DNA from: Micrasema longulum
Lineage: Eukaryota > Arthropoda > Insecta > Trichoptera > Brachycentridae
Reading direction: 5' to 3'
DNA: 64,000 nucleotides
Assembly: GCA_022494885.1 (NCBI GenBank)
Contig: JAGVSM010004259.1
Coordinates: forward strand, 1-64,000
Positions 30,736-41,639 of this stretch are shown here, piece by piece. How positions within the stretch are numbered: position 1 is the first letter of the stretch; every line of letters starts with the position of its first letter. The translations under genes were made by a program, and so were the position numbers. The notes below the pieces were generated by a model. That model was given only the letters and a program-made list of their open reading frames with translations. It made no database searches and was not told where the DNA came from.

Positions 30736-32965
30736 TATCTCAATACCGAAAGGTAGCAAAAGGTTTATTTTTCCAGATGAACACATAAAAACATTGTTTC
30801 ATACCACTGAGGTATAATTAAATATAGATAAAGCTTCAAAGAACGATAATATAAAATTATGTTCTGAAAAATAAGCGTTGTCGCTGCAACATTTCCGTGC
30901 TAAACACGTAGTAGAGCAAAAAAGACCAACTGTCTATACCAGTTTACTATGAATTCAAAGCTGTTTGTCGCGCCTTTTTACGTTTCTTCACATTTACTGA
31001 CTACAAAATAAGTTCCGGAACATAAAAACAGAACAAAGGACAAGAGCTTAGTGTTGCGTTGAGTATTTACATCAATGTGTTGTTACAATTTTTTTTTAAT
31101 GTTCTATCGGCTCGTAAAGATCTTTTGAATTAATATCAAAAGGTGCATTTAAAAAAATGAACAAAACGATTGCATGAAAAAATTTCGTTCAAACAATACA
31201 TAAAAAATAATATCCTTATATTAACTTCGGTTTCCTTTTAAAAGCAATATCTGTAATTGCCTTTTACAAAGTCAAGATGTCGCGAGATGGCATAGAGATA
31301 TCCAGTTATGAAATCGTATGAAGTTTGAGATTCTAGGTTTAAGATTTTAGACTAGAATTTCCTAGAAAGGTGGAGTCTATATCTGCATAGAAAATCTTTC
31401 ATAAACGACTACCACAAAGTCGCAGTTCTCAGAAATGCCCCGATATTGAAAGCGAACGGTCCATTTATTTTTGCGAAGAAAAGTGTCCGATTTCCGATCT
31501 CTTCTCCACAAAACAACGTACAGGGTTACAAGAAATGTCATGTTTTTTTATTTATTTATTTATTTAAACGCCTTTTAGGATTTAACATGTTTTACATACA
31601 TATATACAAATAAAGACAGACATGCATTTTAGATAAAAGTAGCACAAACTATATAAATGATTTTTAGACGAAAAAAAAAAAATATCAAAAATATCATCTT
31701 TACATATTAGTATAAAAGTGGAAAGAACAGAAATGTACTTTTTAAATATGAATCCGGAAATGCATTTTATTATTTTTTATTAGAAAATGTCATATGATCT
31801 AAAAAAACATTTTATCGTCGTTTCATTTTTAAAATATACATTTTTATGTAATGTAATGTTATGTATTTATTTAGATAGTGGTAAAAAAACCTTAAATAAA
31901 TAGTTATAACTTACATTATAATCAATTTGCATTATGCAAAAATAATTTTAGTTACTTGATTGAAAAATTTAAATTCAGATGAATTGTGTTTCCATTTTTT
32001 TTTCACATCTTTCATTCTTTGTCCAATTCAATGATTTCAGCAACTTTGTGTGAATCATCTCTCGGTTTTTAAAGTAAACACAAAGTTTCTGTTCACCACC
32101 ATTATTCATTTAGCTTTCTTCAATATATTTTTTTTAGTAGGCACAATGTTGTCAATTATTTTCATCACAAAACGATATTTTTATCGCTTACTTCATATAT
32201 AGAATTTTTTAAAATTTAATTTTTGCTACATTTTTTTTTTTGCCTCTTTATATGTTTTTTGACACTAATCTTCGAATAAATGAAATAAAAAGTTATGGAA
32301 TTGATTTTGGAGTGACACACCACTCATTCCACATAATGTTCCTTTTATATATGTATTTTTAACTTGTATAGCGATAATTGTGAGTTTTGTTTCTTGCAGA
32401 ACCTCGTTTGTAGTTATTTTAAAATAAATTTTATTTTATGTTACATTCATTACGTTTCCTGTATGCTGACTAAATGAATCACATCTGCCAGTCATGTATT
32501 TATAGGGAGAATATTGAATAACTTTCAAGAAGAATAAAACTGCAAGATATTAGTGATTTCTATAAAAAATATCAAATATTTATTATTTGAAAAAGCAAAT
32601 CAAAATTGCGGGATTTTATTGATATTTTTTATCAAAATTAATCTATGGAGTTTTATCAAGAAAAACCTGCAAAAATACATCAATGTTATTTAAGAAATTT
32701 AGAAAATTTCAGTCTGACTTTGACCAGTGGACCTTCCCAGCTATTTGTTAAAGAATTAGCGCTTTCACCCTATTACAAACATCTTTAGACTACGAAACGT
32801 CATCCAGTTTTAATAACACTTAAACAAAACAATAAACCATCTCAATAAAGTACATTAAAAAAAAAAAAGTGATACAAAAACATTTTTATGCCAATGAAAG
32901 GAAAACTATTATGGAATTAAATATTGGCATTTTAAACTGTGCATACTATTTTTATTAATTTAAAC
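30736..32965. other. Unassigned A+T-rich sequence
   Basis: A TTTATTTATTTATTTA tract at 31545-31565 may be a LINE tail in minus orientation. Positions 31020-31530 are somewhat less A+T-rich and unique. No gene is supported. Confidence 0.35.
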
Positions 32966-32967
32966 AT

Positions 32968-33065
32968 TCAACAATGTTTTGAGTATGTCCAAATGTTTGC
33001 AGACTGGCAGACATTGCAAATTATATTCCTTTCTCATAAATGTTTTCCCTCTCTTTATTTTGACG
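32968..33065 (+). repeat. FB1 internally deleted copy
   Basis: The left outer end CAACAATGTTTTGAGTATGT and TTTGCAGACTGG runs almost directly into the right-arm words ATTCCTTTCTCATAAATGTT and TTCCCTCTC, with most of the interior missing. Confidence 0.5.
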
Positions 33066-33370
33066 AATCAAAAGATCTTTAAATAGTTTATATCGAAAAC
33101 AAGGACCCAAATCTAGATAATTTTTTTTTTTAAATTTACAAAAAAATAACAAAAGAATTTTAATGAATCAACAGACAGAGTTTTCAAATTCACTATTACT
33201 AGGATAATAATAAACAAATAAATATTTTTTCCGCTAATATACACCACTAACGCTTGTACTCCATAAAATTGACCCTTTAATATTACATAAATATTTTTAT
33301 ACGCTTCCAATTTTCAAAATTTACTTACCAAAACATTATATTTTGTACAAACGTTTTCAACACTGTATAA

Positions 33371-33445
33371 TGTCTTTCAGTCCGAAGATGCCCGTTAGAG
33401 GGTGAAAACTCTAATTAATTTTTTAAATAAATATCGCAAATGTGT
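33371..33445 (+). mobile_element. PLE-type terminal repeat (group D)
   Basis: TCCGAAGATGCCCGTTAGAG then GGTGAAAACTC and AAATAAATATCG match, reversed, the block at 40797-40866. The layout C(T/C)GAAGA-TGCCC-GTTA-GAGGGT-GAAA follows the hammerhead order with one changed core base. Confidence 0.45.
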
Positions 33446-33814
33446 TACTAAAGTGACACATCTCAAAAATCAGTAATTTCGAGTTGTCACTATGTGGGAG
33501 ATTAGGAAATATACCTCTTTGAATAATTTAAAACAAAGTAATTTAGCTGAAAATTCAACGAACAAATTACGCTAGGTACACTTTTGTTGTTTTGACTCTT
33601 TTCAACTTCCTCTGTTGGTAGTGTTCAAAATTGTATTATTTTGAGTTATGTCATTTATGTAGATGAAACGTTATTTTTTTTTTGTAACATTTAGAGAAAA
33701 TACATTTTTGTTGATGGTATTTATTAAGACAAAGTTTTTTTCTAGTTGGGTTCGTTAAGGAAAGTCAAAAATGGAGAGCAAAAAATCATACATTACTGAT
33801 TTTCTGATCAGCGT

Positions 33815-33905
33815 GTTCTTAGCTAACGCTATTGTCACACGTGGCCACTTTTCAGAACAAATGTACCGGGTTCGAGTCCGTAACGCGAATACATCTGATG
33901 TTATT
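33815..33905 (+). mobile_element. tRNA-like SINE head
   Basis: GGGTTCGAGTCCG contains a perfect pol III B box (GGTTCGANTCC), and TTAGCTAACGC about 50 bases upstream can serve as an A box. The acceptor stem does not close properly, so this is better read as a SINE than a tRNA gene. Confidence 0.35.
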
Positions 33906-34884
33906 TCCTGAAGCACATTTGGGAAAAATCCACACATATTTTAGGCATGAGAACATTCACGAAATCGCTTACAATATGTCTTGACTGAATTTGAAATTGA
34001 ATCTCAATTCTAGAAATATATTTTATCTAAGTGTTTGATAGTGGAATCATAAATTATCTAAATATGTAAAAGGCAATGTTTGTTTGTGTGTCTTCGATGA
34101 ACTAAATAACTACTCGACCGATTTACGTCTGGTTTTTAGTGAAGTTTACATCTTTGCAACGAGCAGGTTTATGGCTCTTCAAATCATCATTTTATCAAGT
34201 AGAAAAAAAAAAGGATCGTTATGTTTTTTTAATCGCTCATCAGGGTTGCATTTGTTTAGAATGCACGTACAAAAAAATGGAAAGATGTTTATTTGTGAAC
34301 AAAAGAATCATTTTTCATGTTTAAAAACAACTCTCGTTTTGTATGGATTTCAGTCAGATTATTTTCTTAAATTCCTTACAATTTTTACCCATATGTTTCT
34401 TTTCACCAGGTTTTTGGTAATATTTAAATTATATTAACTAACATTCGACACATTTTTGAAAATTGCAATCCTGAATACGGTGGGTGAAAATAACGGAGTA
34501 AAAAAACTATTTTTGAAAATTAACTATTAAAAGGTTTGGAATTTAACCGTAAATAAGTACCTAGGTACCTACTTAAATTCAATATTTGAAAACAAATCAT
34601 TTAAAGTTGTTGAATTCAAGGTACTTACTTACCAATAAAAAGTTACATCTTTTTGACGTTTATCCGAAAGGTTTTTACCAAAGATTTTTTAGTAAAGTTG
34701 TTTAAGTATACTAATAATGTTATTTATTTTAAGAGGAAATTCGGTTCGACATTTTTTCATACAAACTTAGGGGAAACGGAGGCACATTCAGCCGTTCTTT
34801 AGTTTTCATTTTTTATTTGAAAAATAAAAATATATTTCTAGTAACGTTTTACTGTAATTTGAGTTTGAACTATTATATATCTGT
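33906..34884. other. Unassigned; DNA-transposon-like motif at 34.08 kb
   Basis: GTGTCTTCGATGAAC...ACTACTCGACCGATTT at 34090-34126 resembles sequence often seen in insect DNA transposons, from memory only. The plus ORF at 34084-34437 has no known domain. Confidence 0.3.
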
Positions 34885-34998
34885 TTAAACAAGTGTATTT
34901 TTATATTTCAATACATTCAGCCTAAAATAATGTTTTGAAAAATAAAAAGAAAATAGCTGAATGTACTCCACACATGAGGCACATTCAGCCACTAACAT
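34770..34998. repeat. Repeated GGCACATTCAGCC words
   Basis: GAGGCACATTCAGCC occurs at about 34779 and again at about 34977, with shorter variants ACATTCAGCC (34914) and AGCTGAATGT (34954, inverted). They overlap the end of the pogo-like frame, so the repeat may mark the point where its homology is lost. Confidence 0.4.
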
Positions 34999-35295
34999 TT
35001 TTTCCTGTTCTTTGGTGAAAACTTGAATGAACTTGCTGAAAAACACATTTGAATCGTAAGGTTCATCATCACTTTCATTCCCAAAACCAAAATTAAATAT
35101 ATTTTTTAGTTTTTCCATTAAATTCTTTTTCTTTAATTTCTTAATACGTGACTTTATTGTACCTCTTTTTATATTGTTATGAGTTGCCGGGGTTCTTGTT
35201 GATTTTTTTTTTTGCAAAATATCTCTAATGGCATCTTTCAAATCCGTCTCTGCTTTATTGCATCGAGATGTCTTCTTTAAATATGTACGTACCAT
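34885..35295 (-). CDS. Pogo/Tigger-like (CENP-B/Jerky family) transposase, N-terminal exon
   Basis: The 136-codon frame begins MVRTYLKKTSRCNKAETD, then DLKDAIRDIL with a Ser-Thr-rich stretch, HNNIKRGTIKSRIKKL (second helix of a pipsqueak-type HTH) and FTKEQEKMLVAEC, the order seen in pogo-superfamily transposases and host proteins derived from them. The ATG is directly preceded, on the minus strand, by a T-rich tract ending TATTTTATAG, a good 3' splice acceptor, so the coding exon may start here after a 5' UTR intron. The frame keeps 136 codons without a stop. After LVAEC the sequence no longer resembles the family, so either the exon ends there or the gene is truncated. The CENP-B-type HTH and the DDE catalytic domain are not found in the window. 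Confidence 0.55.
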   Translation of the reverse strand: MVRTYLKKTSRCNKAETDLKDAIRDILQKKKSTRTPATHNNIKRGTIKSRIKKLKKKNLMEKLKNIFNFGFGNESDDEPYDSNVFFSKFIQVFTKEQEKMLVAECASCVEYIQLFSFYFSKHYFRLNVLKYKNTLV

Positions 35296-35759
35296 CTATA
35301 AAATAAAATAAAAAAACAGTCAACTATTTCGTTTCGTTTATATAAAAACTGTTTTCCATGGGAACTTAAAACATCCAAACCCGTAAAAAGGCACAGTTTT
35401 ATCTGCAGTCTTTGGGCGCACGGTATACAAATATAACTATTTTTGAAAAACGCAAAACGCACCGATACAGCAGATTTTATTTTGATACTCTGTCTAAAAA
35501 AATATCAAAATCGGTTTAGTTTTGAGGTGGGGAAAACGGAACAATGAAACATGCAGTTGTCTTTTTTGCACAGTATCGAGAAGGCAACTGCAAGACAGTG
35601 ACAGAAAAACAATGTTCCAATACCTTTTCTCTAGCATCATAATTTATGGACACCGAAACACAAAAATAATAATGTATACGCACATGTCGAATCTGGACTA
35701 AATGTAAAAAATATATAAAAAAACGAACAAACCAAACCATCAAGCTATATCACTATATC

Positions 35760-36040
35760 TTTCTATACAGATCTCGCTTCCTCTAGATTCATACATCTTC
35801 TCATGCACGCGTGCCGATTTTATCGACTTTTAACTTGTTCATCTTCAAGTATTTGTTGGAATTGTCATGCCATGTCTTTCTTGGTCTCCATCTATTTCTT
35901 TGATCATCAACATTTACACTGTAAATATTCTTAGCAGTTATTTGGCTATCCATTCGCTCTACATGTCCAAAAAACGCAGAGCTCCTTGATTTTCTCGATA
36001 ATGTTTTTCTCGGCCTTACATAATGTACGGATCTCAACAT
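35760..36040 (-). pseudogene. LINE C-terminal region (FGHVERM type) with start of 3' UTR
   Basis: The frame reads SRSSAFFGHVERMDSQITAK, then NVDDQRNRWRPRKTWHD and KMNKLKVDKIGTRA, and continues into MHEKMYESRGSE. FGHVERM...GRPRxxW is typical of the C-terminus of RTE-like and related LINE ORFs in insects. Its 3' part matches 38275-38340. Confidence 0.65.
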
Positions 36041-36162
36041 TTGTGCATCTATCGTACATAGTTTTACAACATATTCGCCAGAGAGATTGCATTTTGACTG
36101 ATTTTTATTTTGTTCACTTAACCTATATACGAGTATAAACTTAAATCTAGCAATAGTAAAGC

Positions 36163-36195
36163 ATTGCCGGGTTCAGCCCGTATTATACTATAAAT
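36163..36195. repeat. Dispersed repeat, pair with 30691
   Basis: AAGCATTGCCGGGTTCAGCC. See 30691. Confidence 0.45.
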
Positions 36196-36940
36196 GACAA
36201 ATAAAATAAAATTTATTAATAGTTTTACAATTTACTTTATGGTCAAACATTTGATAAAATGTAAGTACAATGCCTGGCATTAAATAAAGTACATCAAACA
36301 TTGACATATTAATAATAAATAAGCCCGTAGCCTTCAAAAATGATGACACTTGTGACGTTTAGAATCGAAGCCAAAATGCCTGCTTGTGTCATGTAACATC
36401 TGTAAACCTTTCGGATTTAAATTTTACAAAGGATTGTGTAACTTTTATTAGTTAAATATTTGTTCATGAGTGATTAACAAAGTTCAAAACAACCAAGTAT
36501 CCTCCAATTGTTAGTAGGTACTATATGAATGCTCGTTAAATGCAGCCCTAGTATACTCACACAACGGGCCATGCCATTGTGGGTTTATTTTGTGTTTATG
36601 TCATAGTTTTTTTTTGTATTTGTAACTAATTTATACCTAATGTAAAATGCAAATAAAAATAAAAAATAAATACAATTTAAAAAAACAAATTCATTAAATA
36701 CGGGCACGTTTTCGTAATTAAAAAAATATTTGACTCTATCGGGCGGGTCTATGTGCCAATATGTCCGTGGCATTGGGCTTAAGAAAGAAACAGTCAGTAC
36801 GGTAAATAGATGTAATGTTTAGCCCATTACATAGTATTTTGTACTGTCCTGCGTTGGTCTTCGCCTTTTTAATGTGGAAGTGTTGTTGTTGTTGATAATT
36901 GTTCTAGCATCCCGCATCATAAAAGCGAGTTTGTCCTATT
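36196..36940. other. Unassigned sequence
   Basis: No supported gene. The minus ORF at 36585-36773 is hydrophobic but unlike anything I know. Confidence 0.35.
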
Positions 36941-36944
36941 TTTG

Positions 36945-37520
36945 TAGACAAACGACTAAATTTTACCGCCAGATAGTTATTAAGATACAAATTACAACAA
37001 ATAAAGTGAACATTTAGGAAAAGGAAATATGGAAATAAAAGCATTTTCAGGACGTTTGTACTGTCATTGGATGGTTTAAGTGGCCACTTTACTCACTGTG
37101 TAACATTCACCATTTTGCCCATATTTTAAAACCCATCTTTCCTCCATTCTTACATGTGTTGATTTAGTAAAATTCATCGTCATCATTTTTCCCTTTTCGC
37201 ACCTAATGGTGCACAGGACACTGCAATGATACAACAATCGCAGCGTATTTTGATCATTTTTGTAACATGAAGGTAAGATGATCATCCAAGTACCGGTCCA
37301 GGGACTATTCGATATTCTAGTATAAAAACACCATATAAAATAAATAGTTCATATCAACCCTTCTGGGAATCGAAACCGAAATTTCTAGCATGGTAAGCAA
37401 ACGCGCTGACCATTTCACCACGAGGCTGACAGAGTGAAGTTATAGAGCTGAGACTTTTTTTTGTGAAGAAATTCATCTAATTGAATTATTTCACATACTA
37501 GGCAACGAATTAAAACAATT
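36945..37520 (+). repeat. FB1 left half, interrupted by a SINE
   Basis: The parts run in order: GTAGACAAACGACTAAATTT, TACAAATTACAACAAATAAA, GTTTAAGTGGCCACTTTACT, CACTGTGTAACATTCACC and TGTGTTGATTTAGTAAAA. Then a SINE-A of 258 bp is present, and FB1 resumes with TATAGAGCTGAGAC, AAATTCATCTAATTGAATT and CATACTAGGCAACG. The uninterrupted order is seen at 24640-24900. Confidence 0.7.
37175..37432 (-). mobile_element. SINE-A inserted in FB1
   Basis: Its minus-strand head reads CAGCCTCGTGGTGAAATGG and TCAGCGCGTTTGCTTACC (A box), with a B-box-like GGTTTCGATTCC. The body contains ATAGTCCCTGGACCGG. Imperfect 9-bp flanks AGTAAAATT (37166-37174) and AGTGAAGTT (37433-37441) fit an old target duplication. 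Confidence 0.75.
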
Positions 37521-37529
37521 ATTTTATTC

Positions 37530-38090
37530 CATAACATTTTAAAAATGATTCTTTTCAATCTTTTCTCCTCAATACGTGAATCTATAGGAGTTCTCATAAT
37601 AGGACGATCCTTGTAATATTTTTGTACTCCAAGGGACTATTATTTACAGCAGACAGATGGCAACACATGTTCATTGTTTACGCAACTATCAGACACGCGC
37701 TACTCAAGAAGTTAGTACAAACTTCTCAAGCTAATCACAATATACGATAAATAACTGTGTGGAGGGTGCTTCCAATTGGAATCCTCAACATTTTCTGTTC
37801 CGATTAAAGTTGAAAAATCTAGAATTAATTAATCGAATTTAGTGATTAAAGAAAAAACACACTAAAAAATCTTTTTTAAAAGCATTTTTTAGGTATTTTT
37901 TTTAATACAAAAATATCGTGTTACTAACCCATGGTTTTTTTAAAAATTAAGAGTAGTTGATGCTTATTTAAAAAAAAAACATTTAAGTTCAATATTTTTG
38001 TAATAAGGATAGTATATCACATACTAAGAATACTAAAAAAATGTTTGAAATGGATTTAGAAAAATTAATTATATTTTCAAAATCAGTATG
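37530..38090. other. Unassigned sequence
   Basis: Nothing supported. A partly unique stretch at 37600-37800. Confidence 0.35.
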
Positions 38091-38094
38091 GATA

Positions 38095-38345
38095 TTATTT
38101 TTTATTTTTTTTATTTTATTGAACTAAACGGCACTTTGTGCCTTTTACATATTAGTTACAAATACAATTAAATAAACATACATGTAAGCATAATTATAAG
38201 TAATACAACAATAACAAACCATCACGCCGTTTCCCCGTAGGGGTAGGCAGAGAAGATAGAACGCCATAACACTCTATCTTGGCATACAGACCTCGCTTCC
38301 TCTACATTCATACATCTTCTCATGTACGCACGCCGATTATTCCTA
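38095..38345 (-). mobile_element. LINE 3' UTR and A-rich tail (same family as 35.8 kb)
   Basis: On the minus strand it starts with words shared with 35765-35815 (ATGAGAAGATGTATGAAT and GAGGAAGCGAG), then TCTGCCTACCCCTACGGGG, and ends GTAAAAGGCACAAAGTGCCG plus AATAAAATAAAAAAAATAAA. CCCCTACGGGG and GGCAC-AAA-GTGCC are small stems near the end. A variant of the last block, GGGCAATTTGTGCCGC, ends the LINE at 46.6 kb. Confidence 0.6.
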
Positions 38346-39435
38346 CTACCTAAAATGCTTTGTATTATAAGTAATACAAAGCATTTAAAACAATATAATT
38401 AATTAACAAATTAAGAAAGTCTAAAAAAGATAAACTATATAAAAGAAAAAAGTTATAGAATTATCGATAAAAAAATAAAACTTGGTATTAGAAATAATTT
38501 GAACCAGTTAAAACAAAAAAACTTAGAGAACTATTTTGAATAACATTAAACGAAAAAATAAAAAATATGTATGTATGTATTATTATTTTAAACTAATACT
38601 TAGGTAAATTGTAAATATTTAGTACATATTTATTATATTTATTGTGTAGTAATGTGTTTATACATATTTTTAAAATCAAATTAGTAAAAAAAAATATCTA
38701 CAAAAACACAACATGTTTTGCCTTGACAACTGTGACGTCAAGATTTCACAGTCAAGATGAATGAATTTATGTCCATTTTTATTCGGGAAAATAAGTGCAA
38801 ATTTAATGTTATACTAGTGAGCCCTTTTTTAATTTAATGGTGCATTTTTTGACCAACGGGTATTGTCAACGCCCTTATAAGAATTGCATATCCGCTCTCC
38901 ACCGCCCTCTGAGATTTCGAGACTACCTGGGTAGGCATCTCACCTGCGTCATCTGCTTTGTACTCTGATTTGTATTGATAATCCTAGAGAAAATCTTGCT
39001 CATCATCAGGACTCGAATCCACTAAATAAGGTTCCTTGTTTTCCGGTTCACGAAGCCATGCTTCAATTTGAGCTTCTTATTTTTACTTATAAATTAAGTT
39101 TTTTTTTATAATAATTAAATAAAGAAAAATAATATAAATTATAATTTTTGCCTAATTTTGTAAAAAATGTTTGTTTTTCAATATGTTAACATAATGTATA
39201 GTCAAACAACAAATATTGTTAAAAAATTCTCACCTTACAAGCAACACGGGTTGAGCAAGCAACACATAATACAACAAAACTCTTACTATCTGGATAATTT
39301 TTGCCAGATTTTGTTGTTTATTTTGAAATATGTAATACAGCTAATTAGAATAACATTAAAAACTTGACTAAGCATGCCAGCAATGTAGTGGGTGACATTT
39401 TTTATGTCCCCCACGCGACCAGTGTAGGGTTAAGA
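38346..39435. other. Unassigned sequence
   Basis: A+T-rich apart from 38870-39060. No supported gene. Confidence 0.35.
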
Positions 39436-39437
39436 AG

Positions 39438-39560
39438 CCGTTTTACATTCTGTAAAATATTGACCATTCTGCCATTCCCGCCCATGTCTATAATCATTTG
39501 AGCATAGTTGCTAACCTATAAAGATTTGGACATAACAAGCGGGTTTTTTTTAGCTAACCA
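39438..39560 (+). repeat. FB1 fragment, degenerate
   Basis: TTTTACATTCTGTAAAATAT, TGACCATTCTGCC and TCATTTGAGCA align with the FB1 CACTGTGTAAC...ACCATTTTGCC part. GATTTGGACATAACAAG resembles the outer end. Confidence 0.4.
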
Positions 39561-39943
39561 ATGGTTATTGTTCTATGGCTGAATACTGACAACAGAAATA
39601 TCCTGAAATTACTTGACGAATTTTATTATACGTGTGTACTGTAAACTAAGAACTGAATGTCTAACATGCTTCACGTCTGAGTTGATAAACCACTCATTTT
39701 CTTTCTAAGACAAAGATTTAAGGATTTACTTACAAATATTAAATCAACAAATATTTAAGCGAGAAAATAATATTTGTTTTGCTTTCTGTGCTGGCAAAAC
39801 AGCGTTAATCAAATTAATTGAAAATTACTTGTTTACATTCAGAAAGACTTTTCGGTCACATGTCTCGTATGTAATATAATTAAGGTTATCCATTAAGATA
39901 ATCATCCGTAAGTAAGTTTGATTCCATTTTTAATTTATACGTA

Positions 39944-39995
39944 CAGTAGACTCTGTTTATCCGAAATCCAGTCATCCGGCTTGACAAATCGTTGA
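39944..39995 (+). mobile_element. Pogo/Tigger-type terminal inverted repeat, one end
   Basis: CAGTAGACTCTGTTTATCCG plus AAATCCAGTCATCCGG directly after TA matches the known CAGTNNACTCT...TATCCGnAA terminus of pogo/Tigger elements. No opposite end was found, so this is a solo or truncated end. Confidence 0.6.
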
Positions 39996-40665
39996 TTCCA
40001 GATCGTTGTCAGGAAATGGAAAATAAACCAGAAGTTTTCAATTTTATATTAACTGAGCAATTGACTTTGCTGGAAATGTTTACATTGTTATTTGGTCTTG
40101 TATCCTAAAGTTATTTTTTCTATGAATGCTAATGAGTATGTTTATTTCATATTGCATATATATACAAGTTTGTGTATTTTGTTTTTATAATAATATGATT
40201 TTGATATTTTTAAAAGCAGAAGCCGTTGAAATATTGGACTAAATAAAAATTAGTAAAAATAAAATTCATTCAAATAGTAGACTCAGTGTTAAATATAATA
40301 TGTTTTTTTTGCATAAGTTATATTTTATAGTTTAATATTATAATTTCACCATGCCAATCGATTTTAGAGATACATTTGTAATACAACCGTCACTATACAT
40401 GAAAAATAAACGTGGATTGGTTTTTTAGAATTGCTTTCTCAGCGATACTAAAGTGATTGCCTTAAAGAAACCAAAAAACTTGCGCAGTTCCATATTCCAG
40501 AATTAGACAGTGCAGTATTTTACATCGCCTCGTGCGTAACTGCCCAGTCCAAAGGTTGTTTGTGGGCTTGCCGCTATTTTTTTAATGAATGAACATGGAA
40601 CTCATTTTAAACGGCTACAATAAACAGCAAATGAATTTAAAAAAATATTGATTGTAGTGACTAAA
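39996..40665. other. Unassigned, possibly interior of the pogo-type element
   Basis: No transposase frame. Confidence 0.3.
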
Positions 40666-40796
40666 AACCATAGAATTAGGAAAAGTCCGGAAGGAGCGTA
40701 AAATCATATTTGAATACATCGTACTATGATTATGATGTAATAACTTATATTTACATATAAGTTATTAGTTTAAAAAATACTTGGTACACTTCCACT

Positions 40797-40866
40797 TATT
40801 TATTTTGAACAATTAGCGCCCTCTAATGGGCATCTTCCGACTGGTCAGATCTTCAGGCAGATTTTT
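40797..40866 (-). mobile_element. PLE-type terminal repeat (group D), copy 2
   Basis: Reversed it reads GTCGGAAGATGCCCATTAGA then GGGCGCTAATTG and AATAAATAAGTGG, matching 33371-33445 and ending in the AGTGG word common to the PLE-type ends. Confidence 0.45.
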
Positions 40867-40955
40867 ACTATCTGTTTGCCTCTCATGTATAATGTAAAAA
40901 AAAAATAAAAAAAATAAAACGAGTAGTTTAGTCGCCTTCTGTTTTCAGCGCGTAT

Positions 40956-41592
40956 TTTTATTTTATTTATTTACTTAAGTTAGTTAATATTACATTGTAT
41001 ATTAACTAATATATTTACAATTATAACAAATACTTATTAAATATTTCTTACATAACTACATTATTACAAGAAACATAACATTTTTTTTTTTAATCCGTAA
41101 GTTTTCTTTCATTCTTCATACTTTCAGGCATCTCATCATACAGTTTTAACCCTTTATACATTAAGCTATTTTGTGATTGTGTTTTTTTCTTAAGTGGTAG
41201 TCTTATCCTATTTCTATTTCTTGTCCTATATTTATGTACATTTCTATTTAATATAATTTCACTTATAAAATACTTTGGCATGAGATTATTAAACATTTTA
41301 TATATAAATACAAATACATTATACAATAGTCTTTTCTTTATTCCTATCCAGTTCAATTGTTTTCTCATTTTTTCAACACTATTATATTTGCTTTTTTTCA
41401 GTATAATTCTCATTGCTCTATTTTGTAGTATTTCAAACTTGTTTATGTCTCCCTCGTTAGCTAAATATAATATAGTAGAGCAATAGTCCCAATGAGGGGC
41501 AATTATTGTTTTGTATATAAGTTCTGCACTCTTTTTATTTATTTTTTTTCGAATTCTTCCTAGGAAGAAAATCTTTTTTGAAAGATTTGACC
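40956..41592 (-). pseudogene. LINE ORF2 C-terminal half (J4), 5'-truncated insertion
   Basis: The minus frame is open from about 41580 to the stop at 41090. It reads KKIFFLGRIRKKINKKSAEL, TIIAPHWDYCSTILYLA, NKFEILQNRAMRIIL, QLNWIGIKKRLLYNVFVFIY, KYRTRNRNRIRLP and YKGLKLYDEMPES. These are the standard post-RT blocks of Jockey/CR1-type ORF2, with no stop in about 160 codons, so it is fairly young. A poly-A-like stretch and an AATAAAATAAAA tail follow. ATACGC flanks it at 41593-41598 and 40950-40955. Confidence 0.8.
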
Positions 41593-41639
41593 GCGTATGC
41601 GGTTTCTGGACTATTCTTAATTCTATGCTAAAAATATTA

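Larger units (their letters stand above)
40669..41632. mobile_element. Inverted-repeat element IR2, copy 2, carrying a LINE
   Basis: The left end CATAGAATTAGGAAAAGTCC plus GGAAGGAGCGTAAAATC corresponds to the right end of the 6544-7350 copy. The right end, read from 41632 on the minus strand, is CATAGAATTAAGAATAGTCC plus AGAAACCGCATACGC. GAGTAGTTTAGTCGCCTTCT at 40921 belongs to the subterminal part. Without the 637-bp LINE and one duplication the element would be about 320 bp. Confidence 0.6.

Noticed and set aside
33815..33905. Possible tRNA gene with a perfect B box
   Set aside because: Only GCGT/ACGC of the acceptor could pair and the T stem is poor, so a SINE head is more likely.
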